A stretch of 64,000 bases of DNA from Neptunicella marina (GTDB taxonomy: Bacteria > Pseudomonadota > Gammaproteobacteria > Enterobacterales > Alteromonadaceae), in the NCBI RefSeq assembly GCF_014270035.1, contig NZ_JACNEP010000001.1, positions 372,001 through 436,000 of the forward strand. Direction: 5' to 3'. Both the position numbers and the translations under genes were made by a program. The notes under the pieces were generated by a model. The model worked only from the letters and a program-made list of their open reading frames with translations, was not told where the DNA came from and did no database searches. Position 1 is the stretch's first letter; the number at the start of each line of letters is the position of its first letter. Of this stretch, positions 1 to 9,359 are shown piece after piece.

Positions 1-1408
1 CTGCCTGATAAGGTGCAGGCGGTTCATTACTGGCACGCCATGCATCCATAATGCCATCGACCCAGGTCCATGCCTGTTCAACTTCATCACGATGCACAAA
101 TAATGTCTGGTTGCCTAACATCACATCCAGAATCAGTTTTTCGTAAGCATCGGCAATACGTTCATCTTTAAAGGTTTCAGAAAAACTCAGGTTTAGCTTG
201 GTTTTTTGTAAATCCATGCCTTTTGAGCCTGTTAAGCCCGGTAATTTATTCATTACCGTGACTTCAACACCTTCATCCGGTTGCAGACGAATGGTTAATT
301 TATTGGGTGGCAAGCTTGGGAAACTGTCTTTAAACAGGTTGTGAGGCTGTTTTTTAAAGTAGATAACCACTTCACTCACTTTTGATGGCAAGCGTTTACC
401 GGTACGTAAATAGAACGGAACCCCAGCCCAACGCCAGTTATCAATTTCGACTTTTAATGCAACAAAAGTTTCAGTCTGGCTAACAGTATTAGCATCTGGC
501 TCTTCCAGATAACCCGGTACTTCTTTACCATTGATAAAACCGTTAACGTACTGACCACGAACGGTATTTTCCTCAACATTAGTGCTGTTGATTGGACGCA
601 GTGCTTTGAGTACTTTGACTTTTTCATTGCGGATACTGCTGGCTTCCAGTGTCGCGGGGGGTTCCATCGCGATCAGCGTCAGGATTTGCAACAAATGGTT
701 TTGCACCATGTCCCGCATCTGGCCGGCTTCATCAAAATAGCCCCAACGACCTTCAATACCCACCGATTCTGCCACGCTGATTTGCACATGGTCGATACAG
801 TTATGGTCCCAGTTATTGGTAAAGATTGAGTTAGCAAAGCGCAATGCAATCAGATTTAGTACGGTTTCTTTACCCAAATAATGGTCGATACGGTAAATCT
901 GATCTTCATTAAAGTATTCAGCAACCTGATCATTGATCACTTTAGATGATTCTAAATCATGACCAATGGGTTTTTCGAGCACGACTCGTAATGACGGATC
1001 AATGACACCGGCATGATGCATACCGTTACAGATATCACCAAAAATGGAAGGTGGTGTTGCAAAATAACACACCATGGTACGTTTGGATTCTGCATAAGGT
1101 TTTAAAGCCTTATAATCATCCATCTGCTTGAAGTCGATTTTGATGTAATCCAGACGCGTCAGCAATCGCTTTAATGTATCTTCGCAAATGGCATCTGAAT
1201 TAAATTTTCGAATATTTTCCTCTGCCATCTGCACATATTCTTCATCAGTCATTTCCTGACGTGCAGCCCCGACAATACGGGTTTCTTTGTGTAGCAGGTT
1301 GGCTTTTTCCAACTGATATAAAGAAGGCAACAATTTACGACGAGCAAGATCCCCACCGGTTCCGTATAAAACAAAATCGCAAGGGTTTGAATGATTGTCC
1401 AACACCAT
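1..1408 (-). CDS. zwf: Glucose-6-phosphate dehydrogenase, 3' end outside window
   Basis: Oxidises glucose 6-phosphate to 6-phosphogluconolactone with NADP+, the entry to the pentose phosphate and Entner-Doudoroff routes, in the cytosol. The minus-strand frame opens at ATG 1408 with a nucleotide-binding GTGGDLARRKLLPSLYQL segment (residues about 17-34). The substrate-site motif RIDHYLGKE lies near 866-892. The visible end reads PPAPYQA, close to the usual C-terminus, so only some 20 residues should be missing beyond base 1. It is divergent from hexR, and a HexR-like palindrome lies in the shared 238-bp intergenic region, so HexR control is likely. The family call is certain from these motifs; the missing end is an edge effect, not a truncation. 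Confidence 0.96.
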   Translation of the reverse strand, partial: MVLDNHSNPCDFVLYGTGGDLARRKLLPSLYQLEKANLLHKETRIVGAARQEMTDEEYVQMAEENIRKFNSDAICEDTLKRLLTRLDYIKIDFKQMDDYKALKPYAESKRTMVCYFATPPSIFGDICNGMHHAGVIDPSLRVVLEKPIGHDLESSKVINDQVAEYFNEDQIYRIDHYLGKETVLNLIALRFANSIFTNNWDHNCIDHVQISVAESVGIEGRWGYFDEAGQMRDMVQNHLLQILTLIAMEPPATLEASSIRNEKVKVLKALRPINSTNVEENTVRGQYVNGFINGKEVPGYLEEPDANTVSQTETFVALKVEIDNWRWAGVPFYLRTGKRLPSKVSEVVIYFKKQPHNLFKDSFPSLPPNKLTIRLQPDEGVEVTVMNKLPGLTGSKGMDLQKTKLNLSFSETFKDERIADAYEKLILDVMLGNQTLFVHRDEVEQAWTWVDGIMDAWRASNEPPAPYQA

Positions 1409-1502
1409 GTAATTACCTGATTCGTTGTCTAAAAACTAAAAACGTAAGCTTACTATATGAAGCAGAATTATTCTCGTTTTACTAACACTAGTAAAACTTA
1501 TT

Positions 1503-1517
1503 TGTAGTAATTTTACA
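1503..1517. promoter_or_regulatory. Candidate HexR operator between zwf and hexR
   Basis: TGTAGTAATTTTACA has the TGTA...TACA outer half-sites and AT-rich core of the HexR consensus (TGTAATTAAATTACA type). It lies in the zwf-hexR divergent intergenic region, 95 bp upstream of the zwf start. It is less symmetric than the copy before pykA. Family knowledge says HexR controls zwf in many gammaproteobacteria; binding here is inferred. Confidence 0.7.
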
Positions 1518-1646
1518 ACAGAATAGATTTTATTTTGACCTTATTAGGCAATGGTGTAGCCTATTCACCAGTTTCTGTTGGCTTAATTGTCAAAAAGTTA
1601 CGGATGACTTACCACTTTTGACCTTACATAAAGAACAATAGCAATA

Positions 1647-2489
1647 ATGAATATCTTAGAAAAAATAACGCTCCATCATAATCAATTCAGTAAATCGGAA
1701 CGTAAAGTGGCAGATGCCATCCTTGACGACCCCAAATCCACTATCCATTACAGTATTGCTACGTTAGCAAAACTGGCGGATGTAAGTGAACCAACGGTAA
1801 ACCGATTTTGTCGACGTTTAGATACCAAAGGCTTCCCTGATTTTAAATTGCATCTGGCGCAGAGCCTGGCCAATGGTACGCCTTATGTTAACCGTCACGT
1901 GGAAGAGAATGACACTGCGGATGAATACACCCGTAAAATATTTGAATCAACCATGGCCTCTTTGGATGTTGCACGTCAGTCTATTGATATCCAAACAGTC
2001 AACCGTGTCGTTGACCTGCTGACTCAGGCCAAAAAAATCTCTTTCTTTGGTTTGGGTGCCTCAGCTTCTGTCGCCCATGATGCATTAAACAAGTTTTTCC
2101 GCTTTAACGTGCCTGTTACCTATTTTGAAGACATTCTAATGCAGCGTATGAGCTGTATGAACTGTAACGAAGGGGATGTGGTGGTGTTAATTTCTCACAC
2201 CGGTCGTACTAAATCACTGGTGGATGTGGCGCAGATTGCCCGCTCTAATGATGCAACCGTAGTGGGTTTAACCAGTGAAGGCAGCCCGCTGGCCAATGAA
2301 TGTAACCATGTCATTTCAATGAAAGTACCGGAAGATACCGATATGTATATGCCCATGGCATCCCGTATTGCTCAGCTGGTTTTGATTGATATCCTGGCCA
2401 CTGGTTTTACCCTGCGCCGCGGACCAAAATTCCGTGAAAACCTGAAGAAAGTCAAAGACACCCTGCGCGGGTCCCGATATGACAAGTAA
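1647..2489 (+). CDS. hexR: HexR, RpiR-family regulator of central carbon metabolism
   Basis: A 280-residue RpiR-family transcription factor. The N-terminal 77 residues form the HTH_6 domain (MNILEKITLHHNQFSKSERK, then SEPTVNRFCRRLDTKGF as recognition helix region). Residues about 110-250 are a SIS sugar-phosphate-binding domain (FFGLGASASVAHDA, VVVLISHTGRT). HexR proteins usually bind 2-keto-3-deoxy-6-phosphogluconate and control zwf, edd/eda, pyk and gap genes. Its place between zwf and pykA and the palindromes found before both support HexR rather than another RpiR member. ATG at 1647 is the only sensible start; the length is typical. A strong terminator follows. Confidence 0.93.
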   Translation: MNILEKITLHHNQFSKSERKVADAILDDPKSTIHYSIATLAKLADVSEPTVNRFCRRLDTKGFPDFKLHLAQSLANGTPYVNRHVEENDTADEYTRKIFESTMASLDVARQSIDIQTVNRVVDLLTQAKKISFFGLGASASVAHDALNKFFRFNVPVTYFEDILMQRMSCMNCNEGDVVVLISHTGRTKSLVDVAQIARSNDATVVGLTSEGSPLANECNHVISMKVPEDTDMYMPMASRIAQLVLIDILATGFTLRRGPKFRENLKKVKDTLRGSRYDK

Positions 2490-2501
2490 ATGAAAAAACA
2501 T

Positions 2502-2525
2502 AAAGGAGCCAAATGGCTCCTTTTT
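2502..2525 (+). terminator. Rho-independent terminator after hexR
   Basis: AAAGGAGCC - AAAT - GGCTCCTTT hairpin followed by a T run, 12 bases after the hexR stop. It separates hexR from pykA, so pykA has its own promoter. Confidence 0.9.
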
Positions 2526-2629
2526 GTTAATATTACGACTAATTAGTGAAGCACTGGTACGAGCATTGATTAAATGGCCGCATAAAAGCGGGAATCGTTT
2601 CACATTTTTGCCATAGTGCTTTAATATTT

Positions 2630-2644
2630 TGTAATTAAATTACA
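2630..2644. promoter_or_regulatory. HexR operator upstream of pykA
   Basis: TGTAATTAAATTACA is a 15-bp palindrome with only the central base unpaired and equals the published HexR consensus. It ends 33 bp before the pykA start, in promoter position. Direct HexR control of pyruvate kinase is known from Shewanella; here it is inferred from the site. Confidence 0.88.
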
Positions 2645-2677
2645 ACAAACTTCGATTTCTACAGGCTAATCTCAATT

Positions 2678-4114
2678 ATGATGCTAAGAAGAACTAAAAT
2701 TGTTGCCACTCTCGGCCCTGCAACAGATAGCAAAGAACAAATCTCCGCCATTCTCAAAGCAGGTGCAAATGTTCTGCGAATGAACTTTTCTCATGGCACC
2801 GCGGAAGACCACATTGCCCGTGCTCAACGTGTACGTGAAGCAGCAGAAGAGCTGGGCAAATATGTTGCCATTCTGGGCGATCTTCAGGGTCCCAAAATCC
2901 GCGTAGCTCGTTTTGTCGAAGGTAGTATTAAACTGGCAATTGGCGATAAGTTTGTTCTGGATGCAGGTCTGGATCGTGACGCGGGTAATCAGCATTGCGT
3001 GGGTATTGACTACAAAGCGCTGCCTCAGGATGTTGAATCCGGCGATATCCTGTTACTGGATGATGGTCGTATCCAGCTGCGGGTAGAGAGCGTGGATGGC
3101 AACAAAGTCCTGACCGAAGTAACCGTTGGTGGCAAACTGTCTAATAACAAAGGTATTAATCGTTTAGGTGGTGGCCTGTCAGCCGATGCTCTGACCGAAA
3201 AAGACAAAGAAGATATCAAAACCGCAGCCAAAATGAATGTGGACTATCTGGCGGTATCTTTCCCGCGTAATGGTGACGATTTGCGTTATGCACGTGAACT
3301 GGCCGTTGCCGCCGGTTGTAATGCCAAAATATGCGCCAAGGTTGAACGTGCTGAAGCAGTTCAGACCGATGAAGCCATGGATGACATTATCGAAGCATCA
3401 GATGCAGTTATGGTTGCCCGTGGTGATTTGGGTGTGGAAATTGGCGACGCTGAATTAGTTGGTGTGCAGAAAAAACTGATTGCGCGTTCACGTCAGTTAA
3501 ACAAAGTGGTTATTACTGCGACTCAGATGATGGAGTCCATGATCGACAGCCCTATGCCCACCCGTGCTGAAGTCATGGACGTGGCAAACGCTGTACTGGA
3601 TGGTACCGATGCGGTGATGTTATCAGCGGAAACCGCCGCAGGTAACTACCCGGTTGAAACGGTGTCAGCAATGGCGCGTGTTTGTGAAGGCGCAGAGACA
3701 CATCCAAGTGTGAAAATTTCCAAACACCGAATAGATGAGCATTTTAGCACCGTTAGCGAAACTACTGCCTTGTCAGCGGTGTACGCAGCCAACCATTTGT
3801 CGTCAATAAAAGCCATTGTTGCACTGACAGAAACCGGTGATACTGCACGTCTGATGTCTCGTATTACCAGTTCGCTGCCTATTTTGGCCTTGTCCCGCCA
3901 CCAAAGCTCTCTCAACGTCATGGCACTTTATCGTGGAGTGAAGCCGGTTTATTTTGATTCCAAACACTGCCAGCCGGGTCGTTTAGCATTTGATGTTAAA
4001 GCCCGTCTACTGGAAAAAGGCCTGGTGCAACCCGGCGATCAACTGATCATGACCTATGGCGATAATATGGAAACCGTGGGTGCAACTAACAGCTGTAAAA
4101 TTATTACCGTATAG
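2678..4114 (+). CDS. pykA: Pyruvate kinase, PykA (type II) form
   Basis: Transfers phosphate from phosphoenolpyruvate to ADP, the last step of glycolysis and the ED pathway. The 478 residues align along their whole length with the E. coli PykA pattern: [14 protein letters not shown] at the N-terminus, GDLQGPKIR, the LSNNKGIN segment, the catalytic-lysine region AKVERAEA, the DLGVEIG Mg site and [10 protein letters not shown]. The C-terminal domain (about 355-478) carries the allosteric region. Two ATGs stand in tandem at 2678 and 2681; either may be used. A HexR operator lies just upstream, and an intrinsic terminator stands within the end of the convergent gene. The PykA rather than PykF type is judged from the overall pattern and length. 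Confidence 0.96.
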   Translation: MMLRRTKIVATLGPATDSKEQISAILKAGANVLRMNFSHGTAEDHIARAQRVREAAEELGKYVAILGDLQGPKIRVARFVEGSIKLAIGDKFVLDAGLDRDAGNQHCVGIDYKALPQDVESGDILLLDDGRIQLRVESVDGNKVLTEVTVGGKLSNNKGINRLGGGLSADALTEKDKEDIKTAAKMNVDYLAVSFPRNGDDLRYARELAVAAGCNAKICAKVERAEAVQTDEAMDDIIEASDAVMVARGDLGVEIGDAELVGVQKKLIARSRQLNKVVITATQMMESMIDSPMPTRAEVMDVANAVLDGTDAVMLSAETAAGNYPVETVSAMARVCEGAETHPSVKISKHRIDEHFSTVSETTALSAVYAANHLSSIKAIVALTETGDTARLMSRITSSLPILALSRHQSSLNVMALYRGVKPVYFDSKHCQPGRLAFDVKARLLEKGLVQPGDQLIMTYGDNMETVGATNSCKIITV

Positions 4115-4628
4115 CAGCTTGTTTGTTTGAATCATAGTGATTACGCCGTCTGCTTAGGCGGCGTTTTTGTCTCTGTAAGCGTAAATATTTAATCGTGGAG
4201 GCATACACTAAACCACCACACCACCCCGCAAATACCTGAGTGGAAAGCCCCACAACGCCCCGGGCCCCGGCAATAAGATAAATATCAAATATTGCGCTTA
4301 TTAACAGATGCGCAATCAACATACTAAGCGCCCCGGCAAACGGAAATATCCAGTAAGACACACGCTTTCCATAGGAAGAAACCTGAAAACGCAATGCAGA
4401 GACCACAACAAACGCCAGCAACAATGCGGCAGCAACGATGGGGGCAAAACCTGCCAACAAATTTCCCCAGTCACTAATAACCGAACGCAGCCATACATCC
4501 GATGGCAGATTTACCCCCACATCCGTTAATGCACCTAATACCAATAAAGTATGAAAAGTACTCGCCAATAAATAGGTCAGCACTGTGGCAAAACAATAAC
4601 TAATCAATCTGCGATGGATTTTTTTCAT
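4104..4628 (-). CDS. Small integral membrane protein, unknown function
   Basis: A 174-residue protein with about four hydrophobic segments (roughly residues 9-32, 57-77, 94-115 and 121-145) and a basic C-terminal tail ([17 protein letters not shown]). No family was recognised. The last 11 bases overlap the end of pykA, tail to tail, and the pykA terminator lies inside its coding end. It stands alone; the next gene on its upstream side is divergent. The ATG at 4628 is the first in frame and is plausible. The gene is supported by its length and regular hydrophobic pattern, not by homology. Confidence 0.7.
   Translation of the reverse strand: MKKIHRRLISYCFATVLTYLLASTFHTLLVLGALTDVGVNLPSDVWLRSVISDWGNLLAGFAPIVAAALLLAFVVVSALRFQVSSYGKRVSYWIFPFAGALSMLIAHLLISAIFDIYLIAGARGVVGLSTQVFAGWCGGLVYASTIKYLRLQRQKRRLSRRRNHYDSNKQAAIR
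4143..4168 (+). terminator. Terminator of pykA, inside the convergent gene
   Basis: ACGCCGTCT - GCTT - AGGCGGCGT is a 9-bp stem (one T-G pair) with a four-base loop, followed by TTTTT. It starts 29 bases after the pykA stop and lies within the last codons of the convergent membrane-protein gene. Confidence 0.85.
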
Positions 4629-4783
4629 GTGGCGCGTCCTGCAATTAGGGCAAGTTAATCTTTAGTTTGTTATGTGGTCGCCCGGCTCATTACCTTCCCT
4701 TGCCACTGAAGGCAGGTTAGGATAGGTTATTATTTTTTATACAATAATTTGAATTGAGACTCAAATCGCCACGGAATGCATAT

Positions 4784-5974
4784 ATGAATGTAAAACAGCG
4801 CTATTTGGCCATATCAGGACTGTATTTCATCATGGCACAAAGCATTGCCACACCGGAAACATCAACAGGTTACACTTTTCCGGCATATAATCTTGATGTC
4901 ATCACGCATTCACTTAACCATCCGTGGGCGATGGCGGAAATCGCCCCCCAAACCTTTTTAATCACCACAAAACCCGGTCAATTGTTACGCCTCGAAAAAG
5001 GTCAAATTGTGGCGCAAGTAACTGGTGTACCAGATGTCTATTACGCCAGCCAGGGTGGATTACTGGATATAGTATTACACCCTGATTTTCACACAAATCA
5101 CTTAATTTACCTTAGCTTTGCCCAGGGAACAGCCAGTCACAATCATATCAGCGTGATGCAGGCTGAACTGTCCGGAAATCATTTACAACATCAAAAAGTT
5201 ATATTCAGCGCCAGTCCGGACAAGGATACACCCGTTCATTATGGTGGACGATTGCTTTTTCTAGAGGACAAAACCCTGATATTAACGGTTGGTGAGGGGT
5301 TTAATTACCGCGAACAGGCACAGGTTAAATCCAGTCAAATGGGGAAATTGCTTAGAATGAAAGATGATGGCAGCGTGCCGGATGATAATCCTTTTACAGA
5401 TGATTCTGCTGTGGATCCCTATATCTGGTCCATTGGGCATCGTAATCCACAAGGACTGGCATATGATCCCAGACATCATGTTTTATATGAGCACGAACAT
5501 GGCCCGGCAGGTGGCGATGAAGTAAACCTGATTGAAAAAGGCAAAAATTATGGCTGGCCAGTGATCACCAAAGGCATGGATTATTCAGGTGCCATGATCA
5601 GCCCCTATCAGCAATATCCTGGCATGGAACAACCAATAGTAGACTGGACGCCGTCCATAGCCCCCTCTTCAATGCAAATCTATTACGGTGACATGTTTAA
5701 ACAGATAAATGGGGATTTACTGGTTACCACGCTAAAAACCCGGGCATTACGCTGGTTGAAAGTACAAAAAAATAAGGTCATGCAGCAACGAAACTTGTTA
5801 AGGCACCTCAATCAGCGCATGCGATATGTGCATATTGCCGCCGATGGCAGTATTTATTTATTAACCGACGGTAGTGATGCCAAATTACTGAGAATGTCGG
5901 CTAAAACCACTGCACCTGCACAAGTCCCCAAAAAATCAGTAGCAAAAGATAAATTACAGCCTGGGTCGGCCTGA
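4784..5974 (+). CDS. PQQ-dependent aldose sugar dehydrogenase, YliI family
   Basis: A secreted or periplasmic six-bladed beta-propeller that oxidises sugars with pyrroloquinoline quinone as cofactor. Family motifs are clear: QGGLLDIVLHPDF, GHRNPQGLAYDP and NEHGP-like EHEHGPAGGDEVN followed by GKNYGWPVI, the core of the PQQ/Ca site. Start: TTG at 4754 would add ten residues, but ATG at 4784 gives a compact N-terminus (MNVKQRYLAISGLYFIMAQSI) that looks like a signal peptide, so it is preferred. The protein is then about 396 residues, normal for the family. The 3' end overlaps the next, convergent gene by 74 bp. Substrate is not predictable, and no PQQ biosynthesis genes are in the window. Confidence 0.9.
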   Translation: MNVKQRYLAISGLYFIMAQSIATPETSTGYTFPAYNLDVITHSLNHPWAMAEIAPQTFLITTKPGQLLRLEKGQIVAQVTGVPDVYYASQGGLLDIVLHPDFHTNHLIYLSFAQGTASHNHISVMQAELSGNHLQHQKVIFSASPDKDTPVHYGGRLLFLEDKTLILTVGEGFNYREQAQVKSSQMGKLLRMKDDGSVPDDNPFTDDSAVDPYIWSIGHRNPQGLAYDPRHHVLYEHEHGPAGGDEVNLIEKGKNYGWPVITKGMDYSGAMISPYQQYPGMEQPIVDWTPSIAPSSMQIYYGDMFKQINGDLLVTTLKTRALRWLKVQKNKVMQQRNLLRHLNQRMRYVHIAADGSIYLLTDGSDAKLLRMSAKTTAPAQVPKKSVAKDKLQPGSA

Positions 5975-6302
5975 CCGCCGCCCTCAGATATTGATGAAGC
6001 AAAACACTCAGTCCACGGGGTTGATTTTGCCATTCGAGATACAGACGAAAGCCACCTTGCTGACTATTATTCTGAATGAATTGTTCAACCGTTAGTAAAC
6101 GGGATTCCAAACGTTGTTGAAAGGTTTTAAGCATACAGTCTATCAACAACAGCAAAACCACAAATATCGCTCCATAAGCTATCTGAAACCCATAAAGTAG
6201 TGCTGTTACAATCACAGCTACCACTTTAATGCTTAACGACAAGCGTTCATAACTTTCATATTGTTGTTGTAACAATAACCATTCCCGCTCGAGTCCTTTC
6301 AT
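5901..6302 (-). CDS. Small membrane protein, unknown function
   Basis: A 133-residue protein beginning MKGLEREWLLLQQQYES, with a hydrophobic stretch at about 24-57 that can form two close transmembrane helices, and another hydrophobic tail at 117-131 (VIYLLLLIFWGLVQVQW). No family was recognised. It starts 21 bases after the stop of the DMT transporter gene on the same strand, so the two may be cotranscribed. Its 3' end overlaps the convergent PQQ dehydrogenase gene by 74 bp, which is unusual but both frames look real. Confidence 0.62.
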   Translation of the reverse strand: MKGLEREWLLLQQQYESYERLSLSIKVVAVIVTALLYGFQIAYGAIFVVLLLLIDCMLKTFQQRLESRLLTVEQFIQNNSQQGGFRLYLEWQNQPRGLSVLLHQYLRAAVRPTQAVIYLLLLIFWGLVQVQWF

Positions 6303-6323
6303 TTTAATTCCCTGTTTGTAATC

Positions 6324-7262
6324 CTATTTGGCTTTTACACCCGGACGAGCTTTGCCCATCGATGCCAGAATAGATCCGAGCATAACCAACCCTGCGCCAA
6401 CATAAGCCAACAGATTAATGTCGCTTTGAGCAAAATACTGTGGCCAGAATTTTACCGCGAGTGACATACTAAAAATGGTCACTAATGGTGCTAAAGCGAT
6501 CACCGCACTCACTTTGGAGGCATGCCATACAGCCATGGCTTCCGTAAAAGCACCATAGCCAATAATGGTATTGGCACAACAGAACAACAGTGCCAAAAAT
6601 TGTAATTGATTCATCTCCAGCACTGTGAACAGGGTAGAAAAAGGCAATAACACCACAACGCCGGCTGTGTACATTATCAACGTCAGTTGTTTAGCATTCA
6701 TGCTTTTAAGCAAGCGTTTTTGCAATAAGCCATATACAGCCCAGGTAACAGCGGCAAGAATAATCATCAATACCCCCAGACTATAGCGGTTTACCGATGT
6801 TAACAATTCATCCAGTCGGTTATTAAAAAACAACAACATGCCACTAAACAAAATAAAAGCGCCCAGCCACTCCAGCCGGCTGAACTTTTCTTTATAAAGA
6901 AATATCCCCCCCAACATTACTAAAAACGGCGCCAGTTGAATAAGAACCTGCGCCGTTTCGGGATTCAGATAATCAAGCCCTTTTAAATAAAAGACATAGT
7001 TAACAATTAAACCCGCAGAGGCAATAAACAACCATCTGGCCTGCTGTCCACCCAACTGTGCTAAGGAAGGTAATTTGTTTTGGCGTAACAGCAACAAAAA
7101 CACAAATAAAGCCGCCACCATAAAGCGGTACCAGGTAATAGTGACCGGATCCATTTTTTGCAATGCGAGTTTTAGGAAAACCGGTAATACTCCCCACATG
7201 ATTGCGGTGGTTAACGCCAGAAAAAAGCCATACCAATGGCGCACTTCATATTGGTTTTGCAT
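6324..7262 (-). CDS. DMT-family transporter with two EamA domains
   Basis: An inner-membrane exporter of the drug/metabolite transporter superfamily. The 312 residues show ten hydrophobic helices as two EamA repeats (about 12-150 and 160-300). The first has the usual WGVLPVFLKLAL...RFMVAALFV pattern and the second AVTWAVYGLLQKRLL. Substrates of this family are metabolites such as amino acids or small toxic compounds and cannot be read from sequence. The ATG at 7262 gives a short cytosolic head before helix 1. It is followed after 21 bases by the small membrane protein gene. Confidence 0.88.
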   Translation of the reverse strand: MQNQYEVRHWYGFFLALTTAIMWGVLPVFLKLALQKMDPVTITWYRFMVAALFVFLLLLRQNKLPSLAQLGGQQARWLFIASAGLIVNYVFYLKGLDYLNPETAQVLIQLAPFLVMLGGIFLYKEKFSRLEWLGAFILFSGMLLFFNNRLDELLTSVNRYSLGVLMIILAAVTWAVYGLLQKRLLKSMNAKQLTLIMYTAGVVVLLPFSTLFTVLEMNQLQFLALLFCCANTIIGYGAFTEAMAVWHASKVSAVIALAPLVTIFSMSLAVKFWPQYFAQSDINLLAYVGAGLVMLGSILASMGKARPGVKAK

Positions 7263-7327
7263 CAGATAAATTCTACTTAAACAGGAAAGACAATGTGCTG
7301 CTGTCGCTTACCCGCCTTGAATGCCAC

Positions 7328-8167
7328 TTAGTGCTGGATTAAATCATCCAGGTCTTCAATTAAATCATCCAGTTCACGATTTAATTTCGCCACCTGTGCC
7401 GGGGTCAGGGTTTGATCAATATCTGCGACGAGGCGAGCGTACAACATCCTGTTTTGCTCTACCAGAGATATAAACGACTGATCCTGAAATTCTTCCGGAT
7501 GCCCAAGTAAATGTAAAAATTGTTGGTCAAAATCAGCCATTTTTTCACGTTGTAGCAACATCTCTTTGCATGCTTGCTGAAAAGCCTGCCGGTAAGCAAT
7601 CCAGGCTTTAAATGCAGAATTAAATTGTGGAGCTGCCTGTTGAATCATATCAAGCTGTTTGGCATTTAAATGACCGACAAACTCTTCGATATTTTCCCTG
7701 GTATCCTCTATCCGCTCTTCAAGCTTCTCGTTGGCAGATTTGTCCTGACGTCTTTTTATCGATTTGTTATTTTGCTTATCCAGTTCGGCAAATATGGAGT
7801 CAACCTGCTCATCGCTGATCAGATGTGCTAACGATACTAAATCAGGAATCACCCGGTCACGAAAACGATACCAATGCTCCCGGCCCTGCTCAAATTGCTC
7901 TAACCACTGCCCGGCGGTGAGTGGCCCCTGATATCGAAGTGACTTTAATGTTTCAAGTTGCTGCTTGTAACGAGCCAGCTCTTCTTTACGATGCCAGCTA
8001 AGCCATAGATTTAGCTTTTTATCCACCTGCTGTTTTTGCAGACGGCTTAAATCGATATAGTCATCAATGTACCAGTAACTTATCCAGTCCAGATTGTTGT
8101 AGGCGAATTTTGAACTACAGCCAGTTACTAAAAGCAACAACCCCAGTATCCCTGCCCAACGACGCAT
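7328..8167 (-). CDS. DUF6279-type lipoprotein
   Basis: The protein begins MRRWAGILGLLLLVTGCSSKF, a lipoprotein signal with lipobox VTGC, and continues with FAYNNLDWISYWYIDDYIDL, the hallmark of the DUF6279 lipoproteins common in Alteromonadales and Pseudomonadales. The rest is charged, helical and probably coiled (about 60-270). Function is unknown; it is expected at the inner face of the outer membrane or in the periplasm. A TTG three codons upstream (8176) is possible but has no spacing to the AAAAGG Shine-Dalgarno, while ATG 8167 has nine bases, so ATG is chosen. It is a single gene, divergent from pfkA. Confidence 0.85.
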   Translation of the reverse strand: MRRWAGILGLLLLVTGCSSKFAYNNLDWISYWYIDDYIDLSRLQKQQVDKKLNLWLSWHRKEELARYKQQLETLKSLRYQGPLTAGQWLEQFEQGREHWYRFRDRVIPDLVSLAHLISDEQVDSIFAELDKQNNKSIKRRQDKSANEKLEERIEDTRENIEEFVGHLNAKQLDMIQQAAPQFNSAFKAWIAYRQAFQQACKEMLLQREKMADFDQQFLHLLGHPEEFQDQSFISLVEQNRMLYARLVADIDQTLTPAQVAKLNRELDDLIEDLDDLIQH

Positions 8168-8333
8168 AAGAATCAACCTTTTGATGAATATATTTATTCA
8201 TCCTGCCGGGATTATGCTCTGGCTTCAATTATTTACTAACGCTTTGTTACAGAAAATGAATTTCCTTTGCTCTGTTAAAAAAATGTGGCATTTTTGACTT
8301 TTAATAAATTCATTCCAACGCAAGGAAAAGATT

Positions 8334-9338
8334 ATGAAGCGTATCGCAGTGTTAACATCAGGTGGTGATGCTCCGGGTATGAATGCATGTATCCGCGCCA
8401 TCGTATTAACTGCGCATCGTAATCAAATTGAGGTTATTGGTTATCGTCACGGATACAACGGGTTATTAAAACGCGAATATCAGCCACTTCACCCAGGTGA
8501 TGTGGTCAATATTATTCAGCGTGGCGGTACCATTTTACGCAGTGCCCGCTGCCCTGAATTTGTCAGCACCGAATCCGCAGAACGTGCAGCACAAAATCTT
8601 AATGACATGCACATCGATGCATTGCTGATAATTGGTGGCAATGGCTCATTTATGGGGGCTGAACACCTTGGCCGTCACTGGGACGGACAAATAATTACCC
8701 TGCCCGGTACTATCGATAATGACATTACCGGTACCGACGGCACTATCGGCTATTACACGGCGATAGATACGGCACTGGAAGCAATTGACAAAGTGCGTGA
8801 TACCGCTGATGCATTTGAGCGTATTTTTCTGATAGAGGTAATGGGCCGTCATGCCGGATTTATTGGCTTAAATGCGGCAATAGGCTCCGGAGCCGAACAA
8901 ATGTTGTTACCAGAATTGGTAGACGATGGTAACGCTATCGATTTAAAGCAAATCATGCGTCATGTAAAAGTCACTCGTGAAAAACGCGGTATGTGCAGTT
9001 ACATTATTGTCATTACAGAAAACCTTTATCCCGGCGGCGCAAACGCACTGGCGACCAAATTAACCGAAGAAATGAATGTAGATTGTAAACCCGTCATTCT
9101 GGGTTACATTCAACGTGGTGGTTCACCGGTCAGCATGGACAGGATCCTCGCGACAAAACTCGGGGCATATGCTGTTGAAGCCGCTCGTGATGGCAAGCAC
9201 CTGATAATGATTGGGGAACAAAACCACAATGTAGTTGAGATACCTCTGGAACAAACACGTAGCAGCAAAAAACCATTGGATCCATATTTAGTAGAAATCC
9301 AGCAGGACTTTTTTGATCTGGTTAAAAACCCGGTCTAA
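8334..9338 (+). CDS. pfkA: 6-phosphofructokinase, ATP-type, with D103N change
   Basis: Phosphorylates fructose 6-phosphate to the 1,6-bisphosphate in glycolysis. The 334 residues carry LTSGGDAPGMN (ATP loop), RGGTILRSAR, LPGTIDNDITGTD with catalytic Asp, VEVMGRHAG-like EVMGRHAG, and LGYIQRGGSP. A Gly after the Asn of GGNGS and the Gly before TIDND mark an ATP- rather than pyrophosphate-type enzyme. Odd point: the usual GGDGS reads GGNGS, so the Asp that helps hold Mg-ATP (Asp103 in E. coli) is Asn103 here. An AAGGA Shine-Dalgarno stands seven bases before the ATG. Its presence beside zwf, hexR and pyk shows that upper glycolysis is available, but no HexR site was seen here. Confidence 0.95.
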   Translation: MKRIAVLTSGGDAPGMNACIRAIVLTAHRNQIEVIGYRHGYNGLLKREYQPLHPGDVVNIIQRGGTILRSARCPEFVSTESAERAAQNLNDMHIDALLIIGGNGSFMGAEHLGRHWDGQIITLPGTIDNDITGTDGTIGYYTAIDTALEAIDKVRDTADAFERIFLIEVMGRHAGFIGLNAAIGSGAEQMLLPELVDDGNAIDLKQIMRHVKVTREKRGMCSYIIVITENLYPGGANALATKLTEEMNVDCKPVILGYIQRGGSPVSMDRILATKLGAYAVEAARDGKHLIMIGEQNHNVVEIPLEQTRSSKKPLDPYLVEIQQDFFDLVKNPV

Positions 9339-9349
9339 CACTGGGTTTT
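9325..9349 (+). terminator. Possible weak terminator of pfkA
   Basis: AAAACCC and GGGTTTT form a 7-bp stem around the pfkA stop codon with an 11-base loop. The T run is only four bases, so it is weak. Confidence 0.35.
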
Positions 9350-9359
9350 AGCCACTAAC

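Noticed and set aside
1261-1485. Plus-strand open frame of 74 codons over the zwf start
   Set aside because: It is antisense to the conserved N-terminal part of zwf and has no coding character.
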